A stretch of DNA of 64,000 nt from Gari tellinella (GCA_922989275.2 OV277864.1:24501550-24565549); one strand, 5' to 3'; counted from the first letter of the stretch, positions 21,101 through 34,003 are shown. Numbers and translations are program-made. Notes: generated by a model not told the origin, from the letters alone.

Positions 21101-21258
21101 ATTTATCAAACGGCCAGGGCAGGCCGTCGTTGTTAATTGGCACACGTTAGCCATAATGGCACGAGGGCATTGGCCCATGTGCCAATAAGGCCCTCGTGCC
21201 AATGTGGCTAACGAGTGCCAATAAGCAACGACGGCCCGCCCTGGCCGTTTAATAAATT
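21101..21258. repeat. Long hairpin with GGCCAGGGC arms
   Basis: TTTATCAAACGGCCAGGGCA pairs with CCGCCCTGGCCGTTTAATAA. The arms run inward over GGCACGAGGGC. A foldback element. Confidence 0.8.
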
Positions 21259-21259
21259 G

Positions 21260-23370
21260 TTATCCCTGGTTTAAGGTACTTCGCATGTGCGCTTAGTTTC
21301 CATACAATTGTTATGAAACTTTTCATGAAGAATGATAATAGGCTTAGAATCAATGTGTGAAAATATAAGCAAAATCTATTGTGTGGTTTGTCTTTAAGGT
21401 CTCTTTTTCTGACAAAAACCTGGAATTTTGATGATTTTGTTTCTTTCTCAAAAATAAATAAAGCTAATGACTATTAGTCTAGCCCAATAAGAAGTACACA
21501 ACAATCATTACAAGAAAATGACGTCATCTGCACCGAACGTTGGCCATTGTGAACGTGACGTTGCTAACGTTTTTACGTTCATAAATTCTGTTGCCCCCGG
21601 TTCAATAACCGGTTATTGGCCCGCTCAGCAAGGGCGTATTGCATTGTCATTAACGCAAATCCTGTTACTATTCATAGCGAGGTATACAATAAACGTGTAC
21701 AATGTGGTCGAAAAGGCAGATTTATAATTTGATATATTTTTAACGTCCTGTACAATTTTCAGACGATTATGACATAGCATGTTAAAGGTAATGAACGTGG
21801 GCCCTTATTTATACAATTATCATTGTTTATCAACAAGAATCAATCATTAACTTATTCAAATTGTTTTTATACTGATTGTTATTGATGATATTCTAATTAT
21901 AGCCACGCAAAATTGACATAATTGAATATAAGATATTTAAAATTGCACATACTTTTCACGACCGTCACTTTAAATCACAATCGTGTTACACGTTCAAATT
22001 CAAAACAAGTATTTTGCTTCAATACATTCGTATGAAAGTAAGTCTGTGACGCAATGCACGTGTTAGAAATTCTACTAAATTGGTCTTTCTATATGGATAT
22101 CATTCTAATGCGACCCTTTAACTGGAACCTTGCGTATTAAGGGCTATATTGTATATTTGACACCCACACCCATTCATCTTTATTTATATAGAGTACGTAC
22201 AATAGTAAATAAACACTATTGACACTTCTGTTTCAGTAACATAATTTGCTCTAAGCAGCTGCCGTCTACCTTTCTTTTCTAAAATTTAGATTGAAGTAAT
22301 ACTGTTATGAGATAATACCGTTTAGAATCTTGATCAAACGGTCGAGTTACTCATATTTGGTCAAGATCCAAACCATGATACTCGGGTGCGGTAGTGGCAG
22401 GTGTTACCCTTTCTATACTATATTACTATGTAATTGGCTGATGTTAAAAAGTCGTCATCAACAAACCAGCTTTAATGTGTTGTATATTTATGAGGAAAAC
22501 ATAAAACCAAGCGCCAAACAATTTAGATCAGGAGAAACATGGCATCTAATCAGTATCCAAATTGATTTCGAATGTTAGTCAAGTGTCGCTTGGAATGGCA
22601 GCGTTTTGGTTATGATATGATGACACGAGTCACACCGTCTCATTAATATTTAATTGGCACTTTGTCTTTGATCAAAACTTTAACTATCCTTGTTTATGCT
22701 CATTGACATGCGCATATTTATTTTGATGTTTTCTTCGACGCCTGTCAAGTCAATTCAATTTGTTGAAGACAGTTATTAGCTTCAGTACCATGCTCGACAA
22801 TAACCTTTACAAACAGTTTGGACCATGATCAAAGGCCGCGTATTGAATGTTGAACAATCTGCTCTAATGTCTTTCTGCGTTAAGAAGTTACGCATCTTTA
22901 AAGAACATTGTAAATCTTCATTTTAATGGTCTCTTTACAAAAACTTGACTGAAGCTGATACAATGAATCAAGACCAATAATTGCTAAACGATTACTATTA
23001 TATCCATCGTGGTTTTAAAGGAATGTCTAGAGCCATTTTCAATTAACCATGAACATCTTCACTTCCTTACGCCAAGTACAAGGGTCATTTTCAATCAGAC
23101 TGAATCATAATCAGATACCGGGTAACTCGGCGTCAGATCAGGACAAAGACTGCTTGACACTCATAACGATACAACTGCAGTCAATTTAGCTAAAACTTAA
23201 ATTCGATACTTAAAAGCAAATGAAAATAATTCCAGGCAAATGCAGTCATTGTGAGCTCGGATTAATCCTTTACACTCTTATCACGCTAAACATGTGCAAC
23301 ATTTGTCGATTTAGAACTGTTACATGTACATGTACCACCACTGATGACTTAAATCAACTTTGCAAAACGT
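21260..23370. other. Intergenic stretch
   Basis: AT-rich with three decayed palindromic-core remnants near 22330, 22520 and 22810. No coding sequence recognised. Confidence 0.5.
23095..23162. repeat. Solo palindromic core, diverged
   Basis: CAGATACCGGGTAACTCGG and CGTCAGATCAGGACAAAGAC. Confidence 0.5.
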
Positions 23371-23399
23371 TTATGCTGCGTTCACACTGCCGATCAGAT

Positions 23400-23720
23400 C
23401 AACTAGACCGTCCCGATCGCCCAAATTAGCCGACCAACTGCCCGAGAACGGCTTGTATACGACCTCTTCTGGATAGCTACACGATAGCACACGACCCCCA
23501 TATGACCATTCAAGACTCTTTCACGACTTCTACCCGACAAGTATACCGACCTGTATTCGACTATACCGATCCATACACGATATCTACGCGATTACTACTT
23601 CTCCAGTTCGACCAATCCGACTTCTACCCGATTGCGACCCGACCAGATCGATATGGTCGTCCTTGGGTCGTGAATTGGTCGTGCACTTGTCGTGAATTGG
23701 TCGTGAACTTGTCGTGAATT
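23400..23720. repeat. CGAC/GTCG-rich sub-terminal region of the Harbinger element
   Basis: Short motifs such as TACCCGAC, ACCGACC and GATATGGTCGT recur, and from 23660 TCGTGAATTGG and TCGTGAACTTG alternate. Such sub-terminal repeats often bind transposase; that is inference. Confidence 0.5.
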
Positions 23721-23866
23721 GGTCATATACGAACAAAGGTAGTATATAAGCCGAACGCTTTTGGTCAGAATTTAGTTATCTCAGGAACAGGTATTAGCAT
23801 CATCGTCATTTTTCTTTGAGAAACAGCAGTCCCAGGTGACAAAAGCTCCAGAGAGACAGTGCCATA

Positions 23867-24093
23867 ATGGAGCGTGAAGAGGAAGAGGATATCGATGATC
23901 GTAAAAGACAGACGATAACTTGAAGAAGTCGTCAACAGCAATGGAGAAGGAAAATGTGGGTGCCTAGGTGGCTGACACGACGAACAATGTATATAGGCAG
24001 TATGAGCAGCTGCTGCAGAAGTTCAAAAGAAAGGAGCCAAATTACAACAGCAACTTCCTAAGAGTGGACGTTGAAACGTACGAAGCTGGTTGA
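23867..24093 (+). pseudogene. Relic of Harbinger transposase N-terminus
   Basis: After an ATG and an acidic start (MEREEEEDIDD) there is a stop at about 23921, then RRKMWVPRWLTRRTMY. After a frameshift comes QYEQLLQKFKRKEPNYNSNF and LRVDVETYEA. The W-V-x-P-W-L-x-R-R and G/Q-Y-E-x-L-L spacing, then N-F-L-R-x-D, is the N-terminal signature of HARBI1-like nucleases. Two lesions make it dead. A TATA-like GTATATAAG lies about 120 bases upstream. Confidence 0.7.
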
Positions 24094-24701
24094 TCGCAAA
24101 TCGCCTAGAATTTAGAAGCAGAAACAAACCTCAAACATTTAAATTATCATTTCAACCTAACAATAAAATCCAATATAATAAACCAGAAACAAGAGGGTAA
24201 TGCGGCCCTAAATCGCTCACCTGGAAAACAACTGTTGATGGTATTTTTTTTACCTATTGGGGCATGATTCATTCAATCTTGACAGTGAAGCTTCAGATAA
24301 TACCTAAGCTCTGAGCATTCTAGTTCAGACAAGAAGATATTTAGAATTATCCTTAAAAACCCAACAACAATCCCCCACCAAAACAATCCACAAAAGAACC
24401 CAACAACAATGGGTCAAACAATGATCTAACTATGAAATAGACCGGAACTAATTCAACATTATTGTAAGAAAAACAAAAGAAATGTGCCATCCCTACAGCT
24501 ATCAAAGCTCTTGCCATGTTATCTTTTGATAAGGTTCATTTAGCTAGTAAACTGCTTTGTAAGAGTTCTTGTTACACTGCTATAAGCAAATTTACCCAGA
24601 CAGTTCGCTTTATTACTGGCAACATATCCGCGAAAACTGGGGTTTACCTCTGTGGCCATTTTAGTTTCAGAAAAGACAGTATTTGAATATTTTACTATAT
24701 A

Positions 24702-24936
24702 CATTGGAGAAAACATTATTCTTTCTCAATAAACGTGTTTTACACGAAAACAAGTATTTCCATTTCAAACAATGTTGGGCCAGATCAGACACCATGTAAA
24801 CCGGTGTCTGATCAGGCTCCAAACTGTTGCCATTCAGATTAAAATAAATAGTCAGAATTATCAAAAAGTTGTCATAGTCTACATTTTATTGCGTTTCGTT
24901 TGCATTTAAAGGAGAAAGAATGACATTTTCTCCATT
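24702..24936 (+). mobile_element. Family A MITE nested in the Harbinger element
   Basis: Ends CATTGGAGAAAACATTATTC and GACATTTTCTCCATTT; core diverged. It must be younger than the surrounding element. Confidence 0.8.
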
Positions 24937-26043
24937 TAAAATTGTGACTCCCGGGCGGAGTCATTCTAGACCCGAGGGGCATAATATGAACAATGTTCAT
25001 ACAGGACATGTATATGATGATTTGTGTAAAAATATCAAAACTCATGATAATTATTGTTGATTCAAACATGACGAATTATTAAGTTTTAAGGACGTACGCG
25101 CCCAAATGAAATCTCCGTAGGATCTCTATGAACATTTCAGCATAGGCTCTTCAAACATATCTTAGTACCATGGTAAAAAGAAAACATTGATTATAATGTT
25201 CTTTTGTTGTCTATGGTCATTTGAAATGTATAATTTAGCCATTCTCGGCAAAAAGTCGGCATGCATTAGTTTAGCTTTCTGGAATGATGTTAGGTAATAA
25301 TTGACACAGACAAACATTAAAACAGTTATAGAGTGATGCTTACTAAAGGTATGGTGCAAAGTGTATAGTTTGTTGCCTGAAATATATGCATTTTGCTTAA
25401 TTGTTTCGACTCAATTTCAATGAAAACATCCAAATCTATCCGTAAGAAATTGGTTAGCTTCGCACAATAAAGACCGCCCCGAGTACTAGTGCCGAGCGAA
25501 GTAGAGCAGTCCAAAATCGCCTCCTCGGGGATGATCTCGTTGATCTGATCGGCAGTGTGAACGCAACATTAGATACAAATCATATGCTTCGTAACGTTTA
25601 ACACTCGTATCAACATTTTCTCATTATACATTTGATAAATAAAAACTATGCATGAGATTACAGACTTAACATTTAGAGACGATATTTTTGTTGGTTAAAG
25701 ATTTAAATAAAATGGTTAAATTTGATAGGGGAATTGATTTTGCCACCCATTTCATACAGGCAAGCATGCGTGGCATGAGGATTACCGTTTATGAAAGCAT
25801 TACGCACATAATTCTACTAGGAATGTTCACTCTAAATGTATAATTTATTTCAAATCTGTTTACTTAAATTAACGAGTGTTTATGGTATAATTACAAACTA
25901 ATCAATACATATTGAAGATTTATTGGACCTCTGACTCTCATTACATTTATCTTATGATACACCCTGTCTGTGCGAACAATAACCTTTGTGGATTACAATA
26001 AAAACAATCACGTCATAAGATGAAGAACACGTTGACAATTTAA

Positions 26044-26276
26044 CCCTTTCCCCCCATAGAAGCGACTTTTAGCAGATATGATTTATTTCTCCGCTGAAGA
26101 AAAAAGTTCCAATTTAATCAGTCATTAATATAAAGTATAGGGATTATTTTCTATATTCTAGCACATGGATGCTTAAAGCAGGCTGAAATTAAAGCAGAAT
26201 GCACCTTCAGGCGCATTCTGCTTTAATTTCAACCTGCTTTAAGTGGTCATCTAGAATAGGGCTATCAGGTTAAGGG
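26044..26276 (+). mobile_element. Family D MITE with GCAGGTTGAAAG hairpin
   Basis: CCCTTTCCCC...TTAAGGG between TTAA sites. The middle is a long hairpin, CTTAAAGCAGGCTGAAATTA with its complement AATTTCAACCTGCTTTAAG. Confidence 0.75.
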
Positions 26277-26390
26277 TTAAATCCCAAGGTTAGGACGTTA
26301 TATTTTCCCGATAAACGCATTGTTAAATCAATTGTTTCCAATACTAAAGTTTACATTCAGATTCTTTAAAATACATTTAATTCTTATTAC

Positions 26391-26480
26391 CCCATCTAAT
26401 CCTGTCTTGTGACATCTTTTTGGAATCGTCTTGAAAAGATGATTCCAAAGAGGTGTCACTAGACAGGGTTAGATGGGGAA
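26391..26480. repeat. Hairpin CCCCATCTAA...TTAGATGGGG
   Basis: Arms CCCCATCTAATCCTGTCTTG and CTAGACAGGGTTAGATGGGG with inner GGAATC/GATTCC pairing. Confidence 0.75.
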
Positions 26481-26884
26481 ATAAATAATAATTGAGACTT
26501 TTATAATCTGACTTACGACAACATTTGTCGTACGAAGTTTTATAAAACGGCCCCAAGGCCCCATTCTGTTGGCAACTCAGATAAAAAAAAAGGCATAAGA
26601 ATGTTCAAAACTGTGTCATTTCTAAATTCAATTGTATAGCTTACTGCGTTTCATTATGTTATAACGGTAAAGAATACCGCATCCTCCGTTACATAAATAC
26701 ATGTACACTGTTCCTTCCCTACAACATCCCTCCGATTAACGATTTCTTTCTTACAACGACCCTTGCCGCTGTTCCCTAAGCAATACAATTGAATGCTTTT
26801 AAGGCTGAAGTATCGTCTGCTTAAAATTATCGTCTGCTGTCGTTTCTTAAAGTTACGTATTGGATACTAACCTTAAAGACGAGT

Positions 26885-26950
26885 GACATTGAATCCAGGT
26901 CAGACGGCGCGTTACGCGACGTCTGATCTGGGTTCAAACGTTTTGCAAAT
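26885..26950. repeat. Solo palindromic core
   Basis: GAATCCAGGTCAGACGGCGC and GCGACGTCTGATCTGGGTTC. Confidence 0.6.
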
Positions 26951-27542
26951 GTTTTCTAAGGATATTAGTTTGTCAGCCCTATAACAACTCCCTGCGATCA
27001 ACACACACGGTATGTGTCTCCCGTTGGGTGTTGTTGTAGAAAGGGAGTACTATAGTCAGATACAGACCATCTGCTGCAATAAGAATACAGTGTCAAATCA
27101 AGGGGCACTGCTGTTTGTCAACTGTCAAAGTTACACAAATATATTATCGATACGCACCTTTCCTTGAAAAAGGTCAATGAACGAATATTGAAATCGAGTG
27201 TATTAATTTATAATGTAAGCTTACATTGCCTTAAGAGTATCTTAGAACATAAAGGTGAGATCTACATTCAATAAATGATTTTCCTCCCCAAAACGATTGT
27301 ATTCAGAATTCATTATTTTAGCAGATTGGAGCTTGATACGACACAACCTGACGCTGTGTCTCTTCAGGCTCCAAAATGTTGCTAGCTATGCTATGTATTA
27401 ATCGTCGGTATTTTAGAGCAAACTCATGTATTAGCTTCGTTATTTTAAAAAAGATTTACACTAAGTATTGTTTAACGGGAATGACTGATGTGTATGTGAC
27501 TCATACTGTATTGTCACCGCTACTACAAACAGTAAAGACGTT

Positions 27543-27775
27543 AAACAATTTCCCACCGCATTTTAGCGAATATTTTTTATTCCTCCGCTGAAGAAAATAG
27601 TTCCAATTTAATCAGTCATAAATATATATTATAGCGGATATTTTCTACATTCTAGCACAGGATAGCTTAAAGCAGGCTGTAAGTCTAGCAGAATGCCCCT
27701 GGATGCGCATTCTGCTTTACTGTCAACCTGCTTTAAGTATTCACCTATATTCAATACTAGCAATTGGCTATCAGG
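27543..27775 (+). mobile_element. Family D MITE, ends decayed
   Basis: ATTCCTCCGCTGAAGAAAAT, AGTTCCAATTTAATCAGTCA and the hairpin at 27665-27738. Confidence 0.7.
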
Positions 27776-27884
27776 TGTCACTCCTGTGCAAAATCCCTCC
27801 ATAGAACTTTATAGTAAATTGTCCATATTCTCCTATCTCTGTCCAGTTCCCTGACGTACCGAGCAATATATTGGCACTGTTTCC

Positions 27885-28136
27885 ATGGAAAACAATTATA
27901 AATTACCAGAATTATCAACAGAAAGTGGCACAATTAAGGTTAAACTTTTCCACAAATTTCACATTTCTAAGGTCACCGTCAATATTTACAAAACGAAAGT
28001 TGATGGCCCGCCGCACAACACTCGCATCTCTGATCACATGTTCTCACAAATTAGTTCCCAAATAGAATCGAGAAACACCTTTGATTTATCAACAACATCA
28101 CTATTTCAGCTAAAAAACAAATGCATCTGCAGTTAA
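27885..28136 (+). other. Open frame, possible retroelement fragment
   Basis: 83 residues with TIKVKLFHKFHISKVTVNIY and HMFSQISSQIE. Composition and spacing recall short non-RT frames of LINEs, but I cannot name a family. No neighbouring retroelement body is seen. Confidence 0.2.
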
Positions 28137-29450
28137 TCAGCACTTTCAATGAAAAATATGACCATCAAACGCACATCAAATTTTCACTAGGTACCATTTA
28201 GGCACCCTACGACCCGGAAGCACTTCCGTACAGGTGTGACACCATCAGATAATGGGTAACATATACTCCTTGTAGTTGTTGTATTAGAAAAGTAACGTCT
28301 TATTAAGATCAGCATTGTTTGTTAAATAGAATGATTAACATACATGTATATCATACAACAAATCCATATCAGTAGAGGATGTATTATTATAAATATCCAT
28401 CTTTTTAAACGTTTCTTCTGAACACAATATTTGTTAATTTGTACTGCTGGCTGTTCGTCTAAGTAGAACAACTGTGGAAATCCTCATAGCTACAATGTAC
28501 TGAAGACGTCATGACTTGCCACAGTAGTTGATAAAATGGCCAGCATTAATATAATGCACGTACTGTGTTAAGAAGTAAAACTAGTTTTTAATATGGATTT
28601 ACATGTACCAACACCCTGAACACATTAAAGAATCAAACACTTTTTGTCACAAGAACAATAGTGGTAGTTTAATGCAGGGCACAAGTAAAACCAATAAAGC
28701 TCCAACAGAATATTTCTAGTTACAAATGCCTTCCTTTCATTATGCGTTTACTTATATTGAAAGCTACAAGTATTAACAGAAAAAGCGTATCAAACAATTG
28801 TTTGTTTAGACTTAGAATGTGTTTATTCTGAAAAACATGCATTTTGTATGTTGGCAATATCATAAACACAACAACGAGTTGTCGCTTATTATGAATTATA
28901 TTTTTATAGTTTATATCTTGCCATGCCCTAGACAATGACTCTTAATAAGAAGAGCTAGTTTAAAAATACTGATTTAATGACCGGGTGTGCACGAAAACTA
29001 ACTAAAATGCTATTTCCGTTCTGATCAAAACACAAATAAAGACATTTGCCATTGGAGCATTGTAAAGTTGGATTGACCAACTCGGTACAAACGGTTAAAT
29101 TTCATTTGTTTAATTATCAGTATTTAATATTAAACAGCAAAGTAATTTTTAACTTCAATTTGGATCCTGATAGACAAAACCAACCGTATCGTCTTCTCAA
29201 GATCTAAACCGATTTACAAACTCATAGATATAAAGAAATATGATGACAATATAACTGTAATACAGAATTTAACACCATCCTTAGATCTGAATTTAGCAGA
29301 GGGCAAATACAGTAAATATACTTCTTGTTGCTTTATGATATTTTAAAGACGTTAGTTTAGTTATAAATAACGTCAGTTTATAATATATATTCTACTATAT
29401 ATACTACTGTATGCTAAATGACACATAATTCATACCTTTCTCCTGCTTAT
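28137..29450. other. Intergenic stretch
   Basis: No gene or repeat recognised except a decayed core at about 29155-29222. Confidence 0.45.
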
Positions 29451-29454
29451 TGTA

Positions 29455-29575
29455 TTTCCTGATCTTGTACTATATATTTATTTATTGCTAGTCAGGTACA
29501 TAATAAAATTGTATATGGCTATAAACATTGTTTATGTTTAAATGTCAATAAAAAATTGAATTGAATTGAATTGAT
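29455..29575 (+). repeat. Retroposon 3' end with GAATT tail
   Basis: ATGTCAATAAAAAATTGAAT followed by repeats of TGAAT is a typical LINE/SINE end with a short tandem tail. Confidence 0.6.
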
Positions 29576-29643
29576 GTGTTTAAGTATAACTCAGAAAATA
29601 AACCATATCGCTTGATACACGACGTTTATCCTGAAACATGCTA

Positions 29644-29888
29644 CAGTGGAGAAAACGTTATTCTTTCCCAATAAACGCGTTTACGCTAAAAAAATTATTT
29701 CCATTGCAAACAGGAGCCATATCAGACGCCGGGTAACCAGGTGTCTGATTATGCTCCAAACAGTTTGACACCCAGATATAAAAATGAAAAGTCAAAATTA
29801 TCAAAAGGTTGTCCTTTTCTACATTTTAGTGTTTTGCGTTTGCGTTAAGTTTGCGTTTAAACGGGAAAGAATAACAGATTCTCCAATG
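29644..29888 (+). mobile_element. Family A MITE
   Basis: 245 bases, ends CAGTGGAG and CTCCAATG; one core arm has a deletion. Confidence 0.85.
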
Positions 29889-30190
29889 TGCGTGGTTGTC
29901 ATTTGAAAATGGTCGTTGGTAAATAGTTCTCAAAGTTAATTATATGCATTTCTTTTTCAGAATATATCATCAGAGTGTCAAATACCTTAGACCTAGATCA
30001 GATCCGGGATTACACGACGTCTCATTTGGATCAAAAGTGTTTGAGCAGAGTACATACTGTTTACCTAGTATGTGCGATATTGTTTAATTGACTGTAAGTG
30101 ATGATTCAATATTTTGTAGAAGTTGTAAGGTCGTTATTAATTTTAAAGAAAAAACGTTCCTAAATTGCTTGACAATTTGAAGTAACTTTC

Positions 30191-31122
30191 TTGGCCATTT
30201 GTAAAACAGATAGCTGTTATAAGACATATACTAACAAAAGACTTGCAGACTCCCTTTCTGCAGCCACCAAGCGTTTTGGGCTTACTATAAGCATAAAGAA
30301 AACTGAAGTGTTGTTCCAACCTGCAAAAGGATCCACTGCGAGAGTGCCTGAGATTAAGATCGACCACACAACCCTGAAAAATGTTGACTCATTTACTTAC
30401 CTTGGCAGCAGCCTCTCATCTTCCAACAGCCTAGACAAGGAAATATCTAGTCGCATTGCAAAGGCAAGTGCTTCTTACGGCAGACTGCAGAAACGAGTAT
30501 GGGACGAGAGGGGCCTGAGCATAGATACGAACTATGCGGTGTACAGAGCTGTGGTCCTGAGTGCACTTCTGTATGGTTGTTAGACCTGGACACCCTACCG
30601 AAGGCACATAAAACTACTTGACCAATTTCACCAACGCTGTCTTCGCAGAATTATGCATATCAAATGGTTTCATAGGGTCTCAAATGTGTACTGCAGCAAG
30701 CAAATATGCCAAGTATGGATGCACTGCTTAGATTATCCCAGTTGAGATGGTCTGGACACATCGTGCGCATGTCGAATGACAGATTACCAAAGCAACTCTT
30801 CTATAGTGAGCTGTCAGAGGGCAGTAGATCAAGAGGGAGACCAAAGCTCCGCTTCAAAGACACCCTAAAGCGATCACTCAAGAAATGCAGCATTGTGGTT
30901 GCTGATTGGGAATTCAAGGCACAAAACAGGTCTGTCTGGAGGCAAACTATCAGGAGGGGATCAGCTATGTATGAACGTTCTAGACAACTGACAGAAAGTG
31001 ATAAACGTGCTTCATGCAAGGCCAGTAGTATAGCCACAGAACGCTCAACTGTGTGTGACACATGTGGCCGCCTATGTGCTTCTGACTTTGGGCTTAGGTC
31101 CCACATGCGGATACACAGATAA
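30191..31122 (+). pseudogene. LINE reverse-transcriptase C-terminal part with C2H2 finger
   Basis: The reading begins after the YxDD motif with FGLTISIKKTEVLFQPAKGS, then FTYLGSSLSS, ISSRIAKASASYGRLQKRVW and LLYGC. A TAG at 30581-30583 follows, where the family has GETW-type sequence. Homology continues past it to about 30700. After a frameshift the second frame has [20 protein letters not shown] and ends with a C2H2-type finger, CDTCGRLCASDFGLRSHMRIH. This is the 3' end of a non-LTR retrotransposon of the class with a terminal zinc finger. The 5' end is truncated. Confidence 0.85.
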
Positions 31123-31630
31123 AACCCCACCCATGCGCTAGGTTGGACTTTATCGATTACGATAGTCGACCATACATACATACTAACAAATGCTTTATTA
31201 AAACGCATTTCAACAAAAAAAATGTTGATGAGTTCTTGCAAGCGTTTGCTGTGGACAGAACAATTGCGACTAGATACTCCAATGGTTGACTGTTATATCT
31301 ATGATTGTTGAGTGATTCTATAATACAGAGAGGTTTATTTGTACATTAGGTGATGTTCACATATATCGCTTTGATTAACAATTTACTGTCTTAGCTAATA
31401 CAATGTCGCTATGGCTCAACAAATTTACTGTATTTATTGTCACAAATATCACACTACATGTATTTACAAATTCCGCCTACATATATATTTTGTTTTGATA
31501 GTAAGTTTCATTACGGAAAGTGTGCGCGATATATCAATAAACTCATCTTTAAATGACACGATTTTCATTCATACGCATCAAACACCATTCATCTCAGCTG
31601 CACGGAAGACGGGACGTATTTCCCGTTTAA

Positions 31631-31851
31631 CCCGTTCACTCTCAATGACGTCATAACGCGCATTTGCAAACAGTATTGATCCTAGTCAGACGCCGCATAA
31701 TGCGGCGTCTGATCAGGATAAAAAATGTTTTAGCACTTGTGTTGAAATAACGTCAGATATACTGACTGGAACCTCACTTTGAACCGATCTTGCAGGCAAC
31801 AATATTGAAGCAGAAAACAATATGGCGGTGAAATGGTAAAGTTGATCATGT
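31631..31851 (+). mobile_element. Family C MITE
   Basis: CCCGTTCACTCTCAATGACG, perfect core GACGCCGCATAATGCGGCGTC, GCAGGCAACAATATTGAAGC; right end decayed. Confidence 0.7.
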
Positions 31852-31892
31852 AAGAGTTTATTACACGAAACTAAAATAAAAGCACAATGCAA

Positions 31893-32066
31893 TAAATAGA
31901 GGATAATTGTTTTTTTCAGTATAAGATAGAAATTTAATCCATTGAGTGAACATCAGACGTTATATTTTCACGAGTGGCGAAGCCACGAGTGAAAATATAA
32001 CAGTCTGATGTTCACGAAATGGATTAAATTCGATCTTATACTGAACAAATACAATTATTCTATTTA
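31893..32066. repeat. Long hairpin centred at 31984
   Basis: Arms run from ATAAATAGAGGATAATTG and AGTATAAGATAGAAATTTAA inward to ACGAGTGGCGAAGCCACG at the centre; pairing is nearly complete. Confidence 0.8.
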
Positions 32067-32455
32067 TTTATGCTTTTAAGCCACTTTTTAAACGAAGTTG
32101 TTCGACAATTGAGAAGCGAAAGTAAATGATTTACCCCGTGTTGAGCCCCAATTTTATTTCGAACACATTTTCGAAACAGTTTCCCGTACGATGACGTCAC
32201 TTATTTATTGATTTGACGTCATCCGAATTACTTCGTTGCTCCCGAGTTTGGATTCGTGCTCTTCCGGTGAGTAGTTCGCGACAAATCGGACTGCCGGAAT
32301 TTAACGATAAGACACGATTGACTACGATTCTTGAGGAACCCTACGGGGAAAATTCACAATAAAAGCGATTGGTGATAATCCACTGCAGTGGATTACCAAG
32401 TGATAATCCACTGCTATTTCGTGGTAATCCACCGAAAAGCATAAATAAAAGGTAG
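32067..32455. repeat. Inverted-end stretch with two CRE sites
   Basis: TTATTTATGCTTTTAAG at left and GAAAAGCATAAATAAAA at right are inverted. Inside are TGACGTCA at 32192 and 32214 and three copies of TAATCCACTGC or its complement at 32375-32430. No gene is seen. Confidence 0.5.
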
Positions 32456-32479
32456 AAAACGACAATTTGTTAAATGCTT

Positions 32480-32590
32480 TGACGATTTATTTTCCACTGA
32501 GTGGCAAACGGTTTTGATAATGATTAGACATCAGACCAGACGTTGGGCTCACCGCGCTAAAACGTGTTTATTTGGAAAGAAGAATGTGAG
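32480..32590. repeat. Partner of the chimeric copy at 39690-39826
   Basis: ATCAGACCAGACGTTGGGCT and the flanking AAACGTGTTTATTTGGAAAG are found reverse-complemented at 39690-39826 with few changes. Confidence 0.75.
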
Positions 32591-33191
32591 TTTTCAATTG
32601 TTACAAAACTTAATGTCAGATTAGTTTTAGAACGCCTTTTCAATGAACTTACAATGAACTAGTTCTGCAGGTCAAAACGGACGGAAAAGACAGAACATAC
32701 TCAGTGTCAATGTGCTCATTTTGTAGTCATAGTTTAGCAGAAGGGGCATAGAACAGCCCTTATAAGGCCATTTTAAGAGAAATAAATGTTTTAAGCAAAA
32801 CATAAAGTACATGTAAATGTATTGTCTCGTCAGTGGCTATCGCTATATTTAACAATGGTTAGATATTTTCAGAAACAGTTTGTTAAATGACACCAATAAA
32901 TGACGATCTTGTAAGTGGACAATAATTTTAAAAAGTAATAGATCTTTTTAAAACAAATGTTAGTCGCTTGCACCTGCACTAACCCATTATCAAGATTAAA
33001 TATAACGTATCTGTCTTTTTTAAGCTTAATGTTCAACTCATTGACCTCTGAATCTTCAATGGGACAATTTTACAACGTACTGCAAAATAGGCAAACAATG
33101 TGAGACCTGATCAAGTGATTCTTGTAAGAGTCTTCTGATTTAGGCCGAAACTGTTTGCATAGAAAACGAGTATAAAACTCGATTTCGTTAA

Positions 33192-33429
33192 CCCTCTGCA
33201 TAATACAGTATGTTTCTAATTTTGAAAGTAGGTGACCTCTTAAAGCAGGTTGAAAGGAAAGCAGAATGCGCCTTTTCTTTCAACCTGCTTTACATGTAAG
33301 CTACCATCTGCAAGGAAATGGAAAACAATTAGTATGGTACATATTCATGACTGTATAATTTTGAACTATTTTCTTCAGTGGAGGAATTAATTAGGAATGC
33401 ACTAAAATGCGTTTCTATGGGGGAAAGGG
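33192..33429 (-). mobile_element. Family D MITE, reverse sense
   Basis: CCCTCTGCATAAT...GGGGGAAAGGG between TTAA sites; the hairpin (33238-33292) has lost its centre. Confidence 0.7.
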
Positions 33430-33548
33430 TTAAATGTGTTATGTAAAGAAGACAGTACACACCGTTTAAACGAAACAAATTATTCAATGACATTTTAATG
33501 ATTTCACTGCCAAATTTTATCGTCTGCTTTAACCATTTTTACTACCTA

Positions 33549-33793
33549 CAGTGGAGAATATGTTATTCTTTCCCGTTTAAACGCAAACGTACGCAAACGC
33601 AAAACACTAAAACGTAGAAAAGTACAACTTTTGGACAATTCTGATAGTTCATGTTTATCTTGGTGCAAACAGTTTGGAGTCTGATCAGACGCCGGGTTAC
33701 CCGGCGTCTGATCTGGCTCCAAACTGTTTGTATGGGAAATTATATATTTAGCGTAAACGCGTTTATTGGGAAAGAATAACGTTTTCTCCACTG
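33549..33793 (-). mobile_element. Family A MITE, full length
   Basis: 245 bases, both ends intact, TA on each side, core perfect apart from one base. Confidence 0.9.
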
Positions 33794-34003
33794 TAAATAT
33801 CGTCTGTATGGATAGTGGCGTCCGCAATACTTTTTCAGGGTAGAATTATACATGTAGATCTTTTCACTAAGGAAATACATGTATTATAACAATGCCAAAT
33901 ATTTTGGATCCTGCTGATCTGACGCTGCGATCATGATCTAAACTGTTTGCAAAGTCGTCTTTTGGCGCAATTGACAGTAAATAAGTTAAATTGAATCTAA
34001 AAT

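Larger units (their letters stand above)
23374..25568 (+). mobile_element. PIF/Harbinger-type element, non-autonomous remnant
   Basis: Inverted ends of about 30 bases, TGCTGCGTTCACACTGCCGA at left and its complement (TGTTGCGTTCACACTGCCGA) at right, flanked by TTA at 23371-23373 and 25569-25571. A TTA duplication and this end are typical of PIF/Harbinger. The left arm carries a relic of the transposase start (next entry); the nuclease part is missing. A family A element is nested at 24702-24936. Confidence 0.8.

Noticed and set aside
23374..25568. Reading the 2.2-kb element as a hAT element
   Set aside because: The flanking duplication is three bases (TTA) and not eight, and the transposase relic is HARBI1-like.
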